Shown here piece by piece: positions 51,482 to 61,020 of a DNA stretch of 64,000 nucleotides. This DNA is from Mucilaginibacter terrigena (GTDB lineage: Bacteria; Bacteroidota; Bacteroidia; Sphingobacteriales; Sphingobacteriaceae), in assembly GCF_004168255.1 (NCBI RefSeq), contig NZ_SEWG01000010.1, positions 1-64,000 on the forward strand, given 5' to 3'. A model generated the notes under the pieces. It did no database searches. It was not told where the DNA came from and worked only from the letters and a program-made list of their open reading frames with translations. The translations under genes were made by a program, and so were the position numbers. The first letter of the stretch is position 1. Each line of letters begins with the position of its first letter.

Positions 51482-53413
51482 ATGCAGGTACCCGCCGGTG
51501 AATTTTTAAAACGCATTAACTATCCTTCTGATTTAAAGCAATTTAAGGAAGATGAACTTGAACAGGTTTGTAACGAGCTGCGCCAGTATATTATTGATGT
51601 AGTATCGGTAAACGGGGGGCACTTTGCGGCCAGCCTGGGTACTGTTGAGCTTACAGTAGCCCTGCAATATGTATTAAACACCCCTTACGACCAGTTGGTT
51701 TGGGATGTAGGCCACCAGGCTTACGGCCATAAAATACTAACCGGCCGCCGCGAAAACTTTCACACCAACCGTATTTATAAAGGCTTAAGTGGTTTCCCAA
51801 AACGCAGCGAAAGCGTGTTCGACACCTTTGGCGTGGGCCACTCTTCTACATCTATATCGGCAGCATTGGGTATGGCTGTTGCATCGCAGTACAAAGGCGA
51901 AACCGACAGGCAGCACGTAGCCGTTATTGGCGATGGCGCCATGACAGCCGGCCTTGCTTTTGAAGCGCTTAACCACGCCGGTATCGAAAACTCGAACCTG
52001 CTGGTGATATTGAACGACAATAACATGTCGATAGACCCTAACGTGGGTGCGCTAAAAGAGTATTTAACTGATATTACCACATCAAAACCTTACAACCGTT
52101 TCCGGGATGATATTGCCACTGTACTGGCCAAGATCTCGTCAATGGGCCCTGATGCCTTTAAAATAGCTAAGAAGATAGAAAAAAGCATAAAAGGCACGTT
52201 GCTTAAACGTAGCAACTTTTTTGAAGCGCTTAAATTCAGGTATTTTGGCCCGGTAGACGGCCATGACGTAAAACACCTGGTTAAATTAATACGCGACCTT
52301 CGCGATATCCCCGGCCCCAAATTATTGCATTGCGTTACGGTAAAAGGCAAAGGTTATGCCCTGGCCGAAAAAGACCAGACCAAATGGCACGCCCCCGGTT
52401 TGTTTGATAAGATAACCGGCGAGATCAAAAAATCTAAAAATGATAAACCGCAGCCTCCTAAATACCAGGATGTGTTTGGGCATACCATAATAGAACTGGC
52501 AGAGCAGAACCCTAAGATAATGGGCATTACGCCGGCCATGCCATCAGGCTGCTCGTTAAACCTGATGATGAAGGCCATGCCCACCCGTGCTTTTGACGTG
52601 GGTATTGCCGAGCAGCACGCGGTAACGTTTAGCGCCGGGTTAGCCACACAAGGGCTTGTGCCTTTTTGTAACATCTACTCCAGTTTTATGCAGCGGGCGT
52701 ATGACCAGGTAATACATGATGTTGCCCTACAGAAATTAAACGTTGTTTTTTGCCTTGACCGCGCCGGTTTTGCCGGTGCCGACGGCGCAACGCACCACGG
52801 CGCTTACGACCTTGCCTTTATGCGCTGCATACCTAACATGACGGTATCGGCACCCATGAACGAGGAGGAATTACGCAACCTGATGTATACTGCCCAGCAG
52901 GACAACATGGGGCCGTTTGTGATACGCTATCCACGTGGCAACGGTGTAATGGTAGACTGGCAACGCCCAATGAAGGCTATCCCTGTTGGCAAGGGCCGTA
53001 AGGTTTGCGATGGCGAAGAAGTAGCCGTTTTAACTATAGGCGCTATTGGCAACGAGGCCGCGAATGCTATAACTAACCTGAATTTGGAAGGTTATTACCC
53101 CGCCCATTACGACCTGCGTTTTGTAAAGCCCCTTGACGAAGCCTTGCTGCACGAGGTGTTTAAGAAATTTAACCACATAATTACCGTTGAGGACGGCTGC
53201 CTGGAAGGTGGCATGGGCACTGCTGTGTTAGAGTTTATGGCCGATAACAATTACAAGGCACAGGTAACCCGTTTAGGCATCCCCGATAAGGTAATTGAAC
53301 ATGGCGAACAACCCGAACTTTGGGCCGAATGTGGTTATGATGCAGCCGGTATTGCCGCCCAGGTTAAAAAATACGCTATTAAAAGGGATAACACGCATAT
53401 TATAGCCTCTTAA
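51482..53413 (+). CDS. dxs: 1-deoxy-D-xylulose-5-phosphate synthase
   Basis: First enzyme of the MEP isoprenoid pathway, joining pyruvate and glyceraldehyde 3-phosphate with thiamine diphosphate. The TPP-binding segment G-D-G-A-M-T-A-G-L and N-D-N-N-M-S-I-D-P, the transketolase central domain (D-V-G-I-A-E-Q-H-A, D-R-A-G-F-A-G-A-D-G) and the C-terminal domain are complete. The 643-residue length is normal. It is divergent from scpA; a near-consensus -7 box (TTACTTTG, 51446-51453) lies upstream. Confidence 0.97.
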   Translation: MQVPAGEFLKRINYPSDLKQFKEDELEQVCNELRQYIIDVVSVNGGHFAASLGTVELTVALQYVLNTPYDQLVWDVGHQAYGHKILTGRRENFHTNRIYKGLSGFPKRSESVFDTFGVGHSSTSISAALGMAVASQYKGETDRQHVAVIGDGAMTAGLAFEALNHAGIENSNLLVILNDNNMSIDPNVGALKEYLTDITTSKPYNRFRDDIATVLAKISSMGPDAFKIAKKIEKSIKGTLLKRSNFFEALKFRYFGPVDGHDVKHLVKLIRDLRDIPGPKLLHCVTVKGKGYALAEKDQTKWHAPGLFDKITGEIKKSKNDKPQPPKYQDVFGHTIIELAEQNPKIMGITPAMPSGCSLNLMMKAMPTRAFDVGIAEQHAVTFSAGLATQGLVPFCNIYSSFMQRAYDQVIHDVALQKLNVVFCLDRAGFAGADGATHHGAYDLAFMRCIPNMTVSAPMNEEELRNLMYTAQQDNMGPFVIRYPRGNGVMVDWQRPMKAIPVGKGRKVCDGEEVAVLTIGAIGNEAANAITNLNLEGYYPAHYDLRFVKPLDEALLHEVFKKFNHIITVEDGCLEGGMGTAVLEFMADNNYKAQVTRLGIPDKVIEHGEQPELWAECGYDAAGIAAQVKKYAIKRDNTHIIAS

Positions 53414-53484
53414 AAGCGATTTTAACCTTTATTGCAACGCGATTATTTAAACGGCAAGGGTAAACGTGCAATGTTGGATAGTTA

Positions 53485-55062
53485 TTAAAATAATTTGATA
53501 CGTTCTTCTTCCAAATCGATCTGATAGATCTGCAAGCGAACGATATCTTCATCCAACTCGGGATTTTTATTTAATTCGCCTAAAAAAATTCTTTGCTGCT
53601 CCAACAGTTCCAGGTAGTTTCGTTTCGATTCATCGCTTAGCCGCTGTCTTTCCGGCTGGTCTAATTTGCGCTCCCACTGTTCAATCATATATAGTAAGTG
53701 CAAATCGCCGCACAAACCTTTTTTGTGCAGGTCCTTTAACAGCCTGACTGTTTCTATCACCAGCTTATTTCTTACCTCCAATTTAGCTTCTTCCTCCGGG
53801 ATATCATTTGTATAACCTGCAAAATCAAATCGTTTTATAATGTACGGAAGTGTTAGCCCCTGTATCAGCAATGTGAGTAATATAACTACAAAAGTGATAA
53901 AAAGAATAAGGCTGCGATGAGGGAACGGCTCCCCATGCAGCGTAATAGGAATTGCCAAAGCTGCTGCCAGGGATACCACCCCGCGCATACCTGTCCAACC
54001 TAACAAAAGCGGTATGCGAAACATCCTGCGCCGGTTTCCCCGGTGAGGGGCCACGCCCGGCCTAAATAAAAGGGTAGCAAGCAACGCGGCGTACGAGCTG
54101 ATGGTTCTGGCAGCAATTAAAATTAACGTTACTAAGGCACCGTAAATAATAGCTGTATGTAAAGCAACGCCGTCTGCACGAAGCCCGTCCACAATCTCGG
54201 GCAGCTCCAGGCCTATGATCATAAAAACAATTCCGTTAAGCACAAAAATAAACGACTCCCAAACGCTATAACCTTTTATACGGCTGGCACTGTTTAAAAA
54301 GAAAAGCCTGCGCGTAGACAAAAACAGGCCGCCCGACACTACAGCCAACACACCCGAGCTGTGAGTTTGCTCGGCAACCCAATAAAGGAAATAAGGTTCG
54401 ATAAGTGTTAGCACGATGTCAGAAGAGGCATCAGTAGGCAAGCGCTTATGTGCTTGCAAAAATAGCCACCCAAACAGCAGCCCGATACCAATACCACCAA
54501 TTATCATCCACGAAAAATCAAGCAGCGCTTCATGAAAAATAAACTGCCCTGTGCCTATGGCTATTAAAGCAAACTTGAAAATAATAAGCGACGAAGCATC
54601 ATTCAGTAAACTTTCGCCCTCCAGGATAGCAACCGTTGACTTTGGCATTTTTACAAATTTCATAATAGCCCCGGTACTTACCGCATCCGGAGGGGATACG
54701 ATCCCTCCCAGTAAAAACCCTAATACTATTGTAAAACCCGGTATAAAATAATTAGTGAGTATAGCAACGGCAAATGCCGAAAACAACACTACTAAAAAAG
54801 CAAAGCTCCCGATAATGCGCCACCATTTTTTCATCTCTTTAAAAGAAATGCTCCATGATGCGTCAAATAATAAAGGTGGTAAAAATATAAAGAAGATCAT
54901 ATTCGGGTCGATCTTCACCACCGGCAGCCCGGGTATAAAACTAATCAGTAACCCTGCTACCACTAACAATACTGGATAGGCAATGCGTAGCCTGGAAGCC
55001 AGCATTTCTATCAGCACGATCGCCGCTATAAGCGCAAGTATAAAAGGTAATTGTTGATGCAT
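53485..55062 (-). CDS. Na+/H+ antiporter (CPA1 family)
   Basis: A 525-residue inner-membrane cation/proton antiporter. About 12 transmembrane helices occupy residues 1-410; the conserved site reads V-S-P-P-D-A-V-S near residue 125, a form of the DPV motif of the family. The C-terminal about 110 residues are cytoplasmic, helical and charged, as in long bacterial CPA1 proteins. It should maintain pH and sodium balance. Single gene, convergent with dxs. Confidence 0.93.
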   Translation of the reverse strand: MHQQLPFILALIAAIVLIEMLASRLRIAYPVLLVVAGLLISFIPGLPVVKIDPNMIFFIFLPPLLFDASWSISFKEMKKWWRIIGSFAFLVVLFSAFAVAILTNYFIPGFTIVLGFLLGGIVSPPDAVSTGAIMKFVKMPKSTVAILEGESLLNDASSLIIFKFALIAIGTGQFIFHEALLDFSWMIIGGIGIGLLFGWLFLQAHKRLPTDASSDIVLTLIEPYFLYWVAEQTHSSGVLAVVSGGLFLSTRRLFFLNSASRIKGYSVWESFIFVLNGIVFMIIGLELPEIVDGLRADGVALHTAIIYGALVTLILIAARTISSYAALLATLLFRPGVAPHRGNRRRMFRIPLLLGWTGMRGVVSLAAALAIPITLHGEPFPHRSLILFITFVVILLTLLIQGLTLPYIIKRFDFAGYTNDIPEEEAKLEVRNKLVIETVRLLKDLHKKGLCGDLHLLYMIEQWERKLDQPERQRLSDESKRNYLELLEQQRIFLGELNKNPELDEDIVRLQIYQIDLEEERIKLF

Positions 55063-55154
55063 TTATCAATACAATATTAGATGTTAAATAAATGAATGTT
55101 TTTTTACCTCCAATCTACATATAAACATCGGCCATAAGCAAATTGTATAATAAA

Positions 55155-55182
55155 AAAGCCTGTTGAATATTCAACAGGCTTT
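55155..55182 (-). terminator. terminator of the M28 peptidase gene
   Basis: A perfect palindrome with 14-nt arms (AAAGCCTGTTGAAT and its complement) and a T-run on the minus strand, about 20 nt beyond the peptidase stop. Confidence 0.9.
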
Positions 55183-55201
55183 ACTTTTGGAGTTTGTGTT
55201 A

Positions 55202-56770
55202 TTACTTGCCCGGCGCAGGTGGCGGGGTTGGCAACGCTTTACGCGGTATCATTTCTGCACGTTCTGATGTATTGTAAACAAACGATGCTACAATGGTAGC
55301 GGCTTGCTTCAGGTCATCTTCGCTAAGCCTGTCGTAAGTATCCTGGTTGCTGTGATGGGTACGTGTACCATAATCCATTGCATCCTGTATAAACTGGAAG
55401 CCCGGCAGGCCAACCGCATCAAACGCAAGGTGATCGGTACCGCCTGTGTTACCTATGGTAACAGTTGTAGCGCCCAGGTCTTTAAATGGTGCCAGCCATG
55501 CATTAAATATTGGCCCTGCCGCGCTATCGCCCTGCAAATAAATACCACGAATTTTACCGGTACCGTTATCAAGGTTATAGTAAGCATCTAATGTTTTTTG
55601 CTCGGGTTTTAGCACCATAGTTTTAGGATCGCCAAAGTGATTAAGGACATAATTGCGCGACCCGAACAAGCCCTGCTCTTCGCTGCTCCATAATGCAATA
55701 CGGATAGTACGCTTTGGTTTAAAGCCTATGGTTTTTAATATACGCATAGCTTCCATCATTACCGCGCTGCCTGCGGCATTATCGGTTGCGCCGGTTGCAC
55801 CATGCCATGAGTCGAGGTGACCGCCGATCATCACAACCTGCTCTTTTAACTTTTTATCGGTGCCGGGTATTTCGGCAACCACGTTGTACCCCTGCAAATC
55901 GTCGGTTACAAACTGGGTTTTAACGTCTGCTTCCATTTCAACTTTTTGTCCCGATTTTACAAGGCGCAAAATGCGCAGGTAATCTTCGCCGCTTGTTTCC
56001 AGCTCTGGCGCAACGGCTTTGGCTGTATCGGCATACGATGCGCCATTGGTTGTAAAGGTTGTGCCATCTGTACCACGGCCCTGGCTAAGTATCAGGCCAA
56101 CCTTTTCGTCAACCAAAAACTGGCTCATGGCAGCACGCATTGCCCTGGCTTTACGCATGGCGGCAAACTGCGGCGAATTTGGGTCGAAGGCCCTGCGCTG
56201 GCCGGCCGGCTGTGGTTTAGCAGCAGCCATCTCAGCCAATTGTTCGTCGGTGTAACGCTCCAGATCGGGCTTGGCAGAACGTTTTAAGGTGTTTTGAGTA
56301 TCAAATATTACAATTTTGCCAGCCAGCTTGCCTTTATACTTGTCCAACTCGGCAAGGCTATCGGCCTTTACCAAAATAACATCGCTTTTTATAGCGCCGT
56401 TGGTGCCGGGTGTCCAGGCTTTAGGTATAGCTATAATGGCGTGGTAGTAAGGCACGGTTATAGCCGCGTAATTCTTTTGAACTTCCCAGCCTTTACCAAA
56501 TTTACCCCAGGGCTCTAATTTGGAGTTTGACAGTCCCCAGCTTTTTAGCTGGTTAACAGCCCAGGCTTGCGCGCGTTTTAAACCCGGCGAGTTAGCCAAA
56601 CGCGGGCCCGATACATCGGTTAAATAAAAGGCGGTTTCCATTACCTTGGAGTGGTTCATGCCTTCCTCGCGTATTTTTTGCGTGGCGGCCTGGTCTACAG
56701 TTTCCTGCGCAAGGGCGGTTGCTGCAAAACCTGTAATGGCCATACAGGTGTAAAGTAGTTTTAATTTCAT
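55202..56770 (-). CDS. secreted M28-type zinc metallopeptidase with PA domain
   Basis: A 522-residue exported aminopeptidase-like enzyme. Signal peptide about 1-21 (ends A-L-A-Q). A PA-type insert lies about 125-270. The M28 zinc ligands are His318 (G-G-H-L-D-S-W), Asp330 (G-A-T-D-N-A-A-G), Glu364/Glu365 (S-S-E-E-Q-G), Asp401 (N-L-D-N-G-T-G) and a late His (T-H-H-S-N-Q-D). It should release amino acids or short peptides outside the cytoplasm. There is no T9SS sorting domain at the C-terminus. Single-gene unit with a terminator. Confidence 0.93.
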   Translation of the reverse strand: MKLKLLYTCMAITGFAATALAQETVDQAATQKIREEGMNHSKVMETAFYLTDVSGPRLANSPGLKRAQAWAVNQLKSWGLSNSKLEPWGKFGKGWEVQKNYAAITVPYYHAIIAIPKAWTPGTNGAIKSDVILVKADSLAELDKYKGKLAGKIVIFDTQNTLKRSAKPDLERYTDEQLAEMAAAKPQPAGQRRAFDPNSPQFAAMRKARAMRAAMSQFLVDEKVGLILSQGRGTDGTTFTTNGASYADTAKAVAPELETSGEDYLRILRLVKSGQKVEMEADVKTQFVTDDLQGYNVVAEIPGTDKKLKEQVVMIGGHLDSWHGATGATDNAAGSAVMMEAMRILKTIGFKPKRTIRIALWSSEEQGLFGSRNYVLNHFGDPKTMVLKPEQKTLDAYYNLDNGTGKIRGIYLQGDSAAGPIFNAWLAPFKDLGATTVTIGNTGGTDHLAFDAVGLPGFQFIQDAMDYGTRTHHSNQDTYDRLSEDDLKQAATIVASFVYNTSERAEMIPRKALPTPPPAPGK

Positions 56771-56790
56771 AATGAGTCAGTTAGTTTAAG

Positions 56791-56798
56791 CAAACTTA
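56791..56798 (-). promoter_or_regulatory. -7 box upstream of the M28 peptidase
   Basis: TAAGTTTG on the minus strand matches TAnnTTTG, 20 nt before the ATG. No -33 element is clear. Confidence 0.4.
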
Positions 56799-56889
56799 TC
56801 TATTTGCCCCGTTATTTTTGCAGTGCAGATTTAACAAAGTTGTTACAAGCAATAATTAGTTTTAAATTGTGCTTAATAAAAATGCTACC

Positions 56890-57252
56890 ATGTTCCAATC
56901 AGCCACCCCCATTTTAGCCTCGTTAAACGAGGAAGCAAGCGTGAAATTTTATACCGAAAAGCTGGGTTTTACATTTCATAATAGTTGGGATGGCTACCTT
57001 ATTTTCAGTCGCGATGGGGTAAATATACACATGTGGCCCTGTAAAGATCCTGAGATACCCAAAGCTACAGGTTGTTATGTAAATGTAACCGGGGTTGATA
57101 AATTATTTGCCGAGTATAGGGCACAGGGCGTTATTCATCCCAACGGCGAATTGCAGGATATGCCCTGGGAAATGCGACAATTCAGCATATTGGATAATGA
57201 TGGCAACATCATCCATTTTGGCGAAGATATATCCGCCGGTGATGAGGGTTAA
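56890..57252 (+). CDS. VOC family (glyoxalase / bleomycin-resistance fold) protein
   Basis: A 120-residue protein with one vicinal-oxygen-chelate module pair: A-T-P-I-L-A-S-L-N-E-E-A-S-V-K-F-Y-T-E-K-L-G-F at the start and D-N-D-G-N-I-I-H-F-G-E at the end, the usual bleomycin-binding/glyoxalase layout. Substrate is unknown. I chose the ATG at 56890 over an in-frame GTG at 56869, because it begins at the first strand. Its TAA shares bases with the TAA of the convergent response regulator gene. Confidence 0.87.
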   Translation: MFQSATPILASLNEEASVKFYTEKLGFTFHNSWDGYLIFSRDGVNIHMWPCKDPEIPKATGCYVNVTGVDKLFAEYRAQGVIHPNGELQDMPWEMRQFSILDNDGNIIHFGEDISAGDEG

Positions 57253-57941
57253 TTGATCAGCAGTTTATACCCCCTGCCGTGCACGTTAATGATCTCTACC
57301 GATGGGTCGTCCTTCAAATACTTGCGGATCTTACTTAAAAACACATCCATACTACGGCCGTTAAAATAATTATCATCGTGCCATATATTCAGCAGGGCTT
57401 CTTCGCGGGTAAGCACCTCGTTTTTTTTGATGCAAAGCAGGCGCAGCAGTTCGGCCTCTTTGGTAGATAGCTTTTGCAGCGCGGCACCCCGGGTTATCAG
57501 CTGCGATGTGTAATCAAAATCATAACTGCCAAGTTTAAACTGTGATGGGTTATCGTCGCCTTTCTTCTCGCTGATGTCCGACCGTTTCAACAACGCGTTT
57601 ATCCGCAGCAACAGCTCTTCTATCCTAAATGGCTTGGTTATGTAGTCGTCGCCGCCAAGGTTAAAAGCCTGTGTTTTATCCTCTATCATGGCCTTTGCAG
57701 TGGCAAATATAATTGGCACATGAGCGTTAATTTTCCGGATTTCTTTCCCTAAGGTAAAGCCATCCTTTTTGGGCATCATTACATCCAGTATCAGCAGGTC
57801 GAACTGTTGTTTGGTAAAGGCACGCAGCCCTTCATCACCATCTTTACATAATACTACATCAAACTTCCCTTTCAACTGCAGGTAATCCTGCAACAGCAAG
57901 CCAAGGTTCGGATCATCTTCAACGAGTAATATTTTTTTCAT
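57249..57941 (-). CDS. OmpR-family response regulator
   Basis: A 230-residue transcription factor. Receiver domain (about 1-120) with acidic pocket Asp9/Asp10, phospho-acceptor Asp53 (L-I-L-D-V-M-M-P-K) and Lys103; winged-helix DNA-binding domain (about 130-230, ending V-H-G-R-G-Y-K-L). I chose the ATG at 57941 (M-K-K-I-L-L-V-E-D-D) rather than 57965. It follows the sensor kinase gene by 98 nt on the same strand. Organisation resembles RprXY-type systems of Bacteroidota. Confidence 0.94.
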   Translation of the reverse strand: MKKILLVEDDPNLGLLLQDYLQLKGKFDVVLCKDGDEGLRAFTKQQFDLLILDVMMPKKDGFTLGKEIRKINAHVPIIFATAKAMIEDKTQAFNLGGDDYITKPFRIEELLLRINALLKRSDISEKKGDDNPSQFKLGSYDFDYTSQLITRGAALQKLSTKEAELLRLLCIKKNEVLTREEALLNIWHDDNYFNGRSMDVFLSKIRKYLKDDPSVEIINVHGRGYKLLIN

Positions 57942-58039
57942 GCTATTTTGTAAGGATGCCGGCAAAACCGAAAGCCTGCGAGATACTGTAAATTTTATTT
58001 TTCGTTCCTACCTATCCGACTACCGGACCTTCGGACTTG

Positions 58040-59866
58040 TTACGCAACAGGGAACTTTAATTCAAACTCCGACCCTTTTTCTTTTTCCGACTTAACGCTT
58101 ATAACGCCATCCAACCGCTTAACAATGGTATTTACATAACTAAGCCCCAGCCCAAAGCCCTTAACATCGTGCAGGTTGCCGGTAGGTATGCGGTAAAACT
58201 GTTCAAATATTTTAGCTTGCTGGTCGCGGTTCATGCCTATACCTTTATCAGCAACCCGTATTATCACATGCCCGTTCCTGTTTAACGTACTAATAGTAAT
58301 TTCGGGTGCAGCCGTACTGTATTTTATGGCGTTATCTATCAGGTTGAACATTATGTTGCTAAAATGCAGTTCGTCGGCAATAATAACGGGGCGCTCCGCA
58401 TCCAAATTAAGGGTGGTAACGGCATTGCACTTTTGCATCTTAAGCGCCATACTATCCAGCACAATGGTTATCATCTCGTTTACATCAAGCGGCTTTTTAT
58501 CAAGCTTAAAATCATTGCGCTCAATACGGGCAATGTTCAATACTCTTTCTATGTGGCTGCCCAACCGAACGTTCTCTTCATAAATAACATTTGCAAGGCG
58601 GGCAACACGGGTTTTATCCTGCGATATCTCGTCGTCCTTTAATGCCTCGCTGGCTATCATAATGGTTGATACCGGCGTTTTAAACTCGTGGGTCATGTTG
58701 TTGATGAAATCGATCTTCATTTCCGAGATCTTCTTTTGCCTAAGGATAGAAAAGATGGTGTAACCAAAGCAAAATATCAATACAAAAAGCAAACCTCCTG
58801 TGGTACCTATGGTCGCGGTCATGTTACCTAATATGAAGGAGTTTTTTTGAGGGAACGAGATCTTGATCTTACCCGGGTCGTTGATCAGTTCGTTACTAAA
58901 TATGGCCTTTTGATAGGTGTAGGCAGGGATAAATTCGGGCTTTGCGCCTTTGGTATCCATAGCGCTGGCAAAAATAAGCGAATCGCTGTTGGCGGTGCTT
59001 ACCTCGTAGCTAAACGGCAGGAATATACCGCGGTTATGCAGCTCGAACCTAAGCAGCGAATCTATCCAGAAACTATTTAAGCGCTTATCAAGCGGCTCGT
59101 TTGATTTTCGGTACTCCTCGGCAAGGTTTTCAATTACGTTAGGTTGTTTTGTATTATGCGGGGCGTTCTCCAAGGAGTCGGTTTCCAGCATTTTTTTCAC
59201 CTGCTGAAACTGCCTTTCCTTTTGAATACGCTCCTGCTGCCTTATCCAATCGGGGTTAAGCTTTGGAACAGATATTACCTGCGGGCCAAATTGCGGGTCG
59301 ATGTAGGTGTACCTTAGCGTATCGTACTTGTGCGGCTTTTGCCTTGGCGGCCTCGGTGCCGATTTTACGATCTCGGGTACAAACCTAAAGTGTACTTCGC
59401 CAAACTCATCTGTATACTGCCCAATGCGGATGCGCAGGTTTACCAGGTCCTGCTGCATTAGCCCGGTAAGGTCATCATCCATTTTTTTATGCAATATCAT
59501 TCGTTTCAGGCTATCGCGCAGCATGGCCAGCTTGCGTTCGCGCTTGGTTTGCTTTTTCTTAAGCACAAGCGAATCGCCTATGATACTTTTGCTGCCGTTG
59601 ATGCTTATTTCGCTTGTTTTATCAAGGGTTTCGGTACGCCTGAAAGTGTACTTATGCGTTTGCTGTGTTTTGGTGTTCAGAAAATTAAGTGCATCCTGCT
59701 TGGTAACTTTGGCTACTACATTGCTTAATGCCTCGTTAACCGAGCGGTTAAAAAGCTCGGACTGCATCTGGTACGATTGCCGCAAAAAATACAATTGCAT
59801 AACAATCACCCCTAAAAGTGCAAACCCCATTAAACCAATGATAAGCCCTATGCTTCTTCTTTTCAT
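58040..59866 (-). CDS. membrane sensor histidine kinase
   Basis: A 608-residue kinase paired with the response regulator downstream. Two transmembrane helices (about 8-28 and 352-374) bracket a large periplasmic domain of about 320 residues, which is unlike standard sensor modules and rich in Lys, Gln and Arg. The kinase core has phospho-His393 (N-M-T-H-E-F-K-T-P), an N-box (N-L-I-D-N-A-I-K-Y-S) and G-boxes (D-K-G-I-G-M, F-G-L-G-L-S-Y). It should sense an envelope signal. It is divergent from the secreted protein at 60.0 kb, a possible target or ligand. Confidence 0.94.
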   Translation of the reverse strand: MKRRSIGLIIGLMGFALLGVIVMQLYFLRQSYQMQSELFNRSVNEALSNVVAKVTKQDALNFLNTKTQQTHKYTFRRTETLDKTSEISINGSKSIIGDSLVLKKKQTKRERKLAMLRDSLKRMILHKKMDDDLTGLMQQDLVNLRIRIGQYTDEFGEVHFRFVPEIVKSAPRPPRQKPHKYDTLRYTYIDPQFGPQVISVPKLNPDWIRQQERIQKERQFQQVKKMLETDSLENAPHNTKQPNVIENLAEEYRKSNEPLDKRLNSFWIDSLLRFELHNRGIFLPFSYEVSTANSDSLIFASAMDTKGAKPEFIPAYTYQKAIFSNELINDPGKIKISFPQKNSFILGNMTATIGTTGGLLFVLIFCFGYTIFSILRQKKISEMKIDFINNMTHEFKTPVSTIMIASEALKDDEISQDKTRVARLANVIYEENVRLGSHIERVLNIARIERNDFKLDKKPLDVNEMITIVLDSMALKMQKCNAVTTLNLDAERPVIIADELHFSNIMFNLIDNAIKYSTAAPEITISTLNRNGHVIIRVADKGIGMNRDQQAKIFEQFYRIPTGNLHDVKGFGLGLSYVNTIVKRLDGVISVKSEKEKGSEFELKFPVA

Positions 59867-59967
59867 GCCAACAACAAAAATATTTTAAATAACCACAACA
59901 AAATCGCTTTTAACAATTTTTAACAATTTACCTTTAGCCTTTTAACATATTGATTAATAAGAGTTTT

Positions 59968-59975
59968 TAATTTTG
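59968..59975 (+). promoter_or_regulatory. -7 box upstream of the secreted protein at 60.0 kb
   Basis: TAATTTTG, a TAnnTTTG match, 26 nt before the ATG at 60002. A TTG at 59950-59952 is 15 bp upstream, shorter than usual, so the -33 assignment is unsure. Confidence 0.4.
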
Positions 59976-60001
59976 TTAACCAAACTTAAATCCATACAAA
60001 A

Positions 60002-60892
60002 ATGAAGAAGTTTATAAAACCAAATTTTGAGTTTATATTCTCGGTTGCTTTGATAGCTATACTTGGCCTGCCGCCCCTGGTACTGGCGCAAACTCAAAAA
60101 AGCATCGAGATACAAATAGTTAACGGCGATACCACCATTAATGGTAAGAATATTAAAAAGCTATCGGCCCAGGAGCGTAAGGATGCCCTTGCCGAAATGG
60201 CTAACCTGCCCCAAACCCCCATGCTTAACAATGATGGCAGCAAAGGGAATAACAGGATATTTATTAAAAGAAAAAGCATAGGCGATGGTAAACAGGATAT
60301 TGTTATTGAAAGAAGCACCGACAGTGACGGCCCCATAATAGCCGATTTTGATGGTACAGACAGCGCCCGTAAAGATGTAAGGGTACGTTTAAAAAAGTTA
60401 AAGGGTACCGATAGCGTACAGGCCTTTACCTACCGTTTTGATAACGAGTTGCCTGCAATGGATATGAAAACCTTTAGTTTTAATATGCCAAGGCTTAAAC
60501 AGGGCTTTGAATTTAACAGCCGCAATACCCAAACTTTTACTTATTCAAATACCGATAACGATGGCATCAATACCCATATCAGCTTCCGCGTATCCGATCC
60601 ATCGAAGGAAAAAATAAAACGGGTTGCCGGCACCGATAAGGCTGCATTAATGTTAGATGATATTAACCTTACCCCCGAGTTTTCGACCGGCAAAACTACA
60701 TTATCATTTAACCTGCCGGCTAAAATTGCTGCCGATGTAAAATTTACCGACACCGAAGGCCGGGTTTTATGGACAGACAAGGCCGCATCAGGCACTTTCA
60801 GCAAAAAAATAAGCTTGCCATTAAATGGTGTTTACTACCTGCAGGTTAAACAAGGTGCTAATGTTGCAGTGAAGAAGATAGTTAAGGAGTAA
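60002..60892 (+). CDS. exported protein with a T9SS type A-like C-terminal domain
   Basis: A 296-residue protein. Signal peptide about 1-30 (ends V-L-A-Q); a middle region with no recognised domain, rich in Asp, Lys and Thr; and a C-terminal about 75 residues resembling the type A sorting domain of T9SS cargo: F-N-L-P-A, V-K-F-T-D-T-E-G-R-V-L, then L-P-L-N-G-V-Y-Y-L-Q-V and the basic end V-K-K-I-V-K-E. The T9SS translocon gene sprA is in this window, which supports secretion by that route. It is divergent from a sensor kinase/response regulator pair, with its 5' end facing theirs. Confidence 0.82.
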   Translation: MKKFIKPNFEFIFSVALIAILGLPPLVLAQTQKSIEIQIVNGDTTINGKNIKKLSAQERKDALAEMANLPQTPMLNNDGSKGNNRIFIKRKSIGDGKQDIVIERSTDSDGPIIADFDGTDSARKDVRVRLKKLKGTDSVQAFTYRFDNELPAMDMKTFSFNMPRLKQGFEFNSRNTQTFTYSNTDNDGINTHISFRVSDPSKEKIKRVAGTDKAALMLDDINLTPEFSTGKTTLSFNLPAKIAADVKFTDTEGRVLWTDKAASGTFSKKISLPLNGVYYLQVKQGANVAVKKIVKE

Positions 60893-61017
60893 GTTTGCAG
60901 TTGATAGTTTGCGGTTTGTACACTTCATAAAAAATTGATTTCCATAAAAAACGCCCTTCTAAAAATTAGAAGGGCGTTTTTTATTTATGTGCAAACTGCC
61001 CACTGACAACTGCAAAC
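60893..61017. repeat. inverted repeat filling a convergent junction, with an internal terminator
   Basis: Arms of about 29 nt (60893-60921 and 60989-61017; 23 of 29 positions match) are built from words like GTTTGCAGTTGATAG. The left arm starts directly after the stop codon of the secreted protein, and the right arm ends 3 nt before the DUF3127 stop. Between them lies a strong terminator, 60946-60982, with arms AAAAAACGCCCTTCT and AGAAGGGCGTTTTTT. Confidence 0.85.
60946..60982. terminator. bidirectional intrinsic terminator
   Basis: A perfect hairpin with a GC-rich core (CGCCCTTCT) and A/T runs on both sides, between convergent genes. It can act for both. Confidence 0.92.
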
Positions 61018-61020
61018 CGA

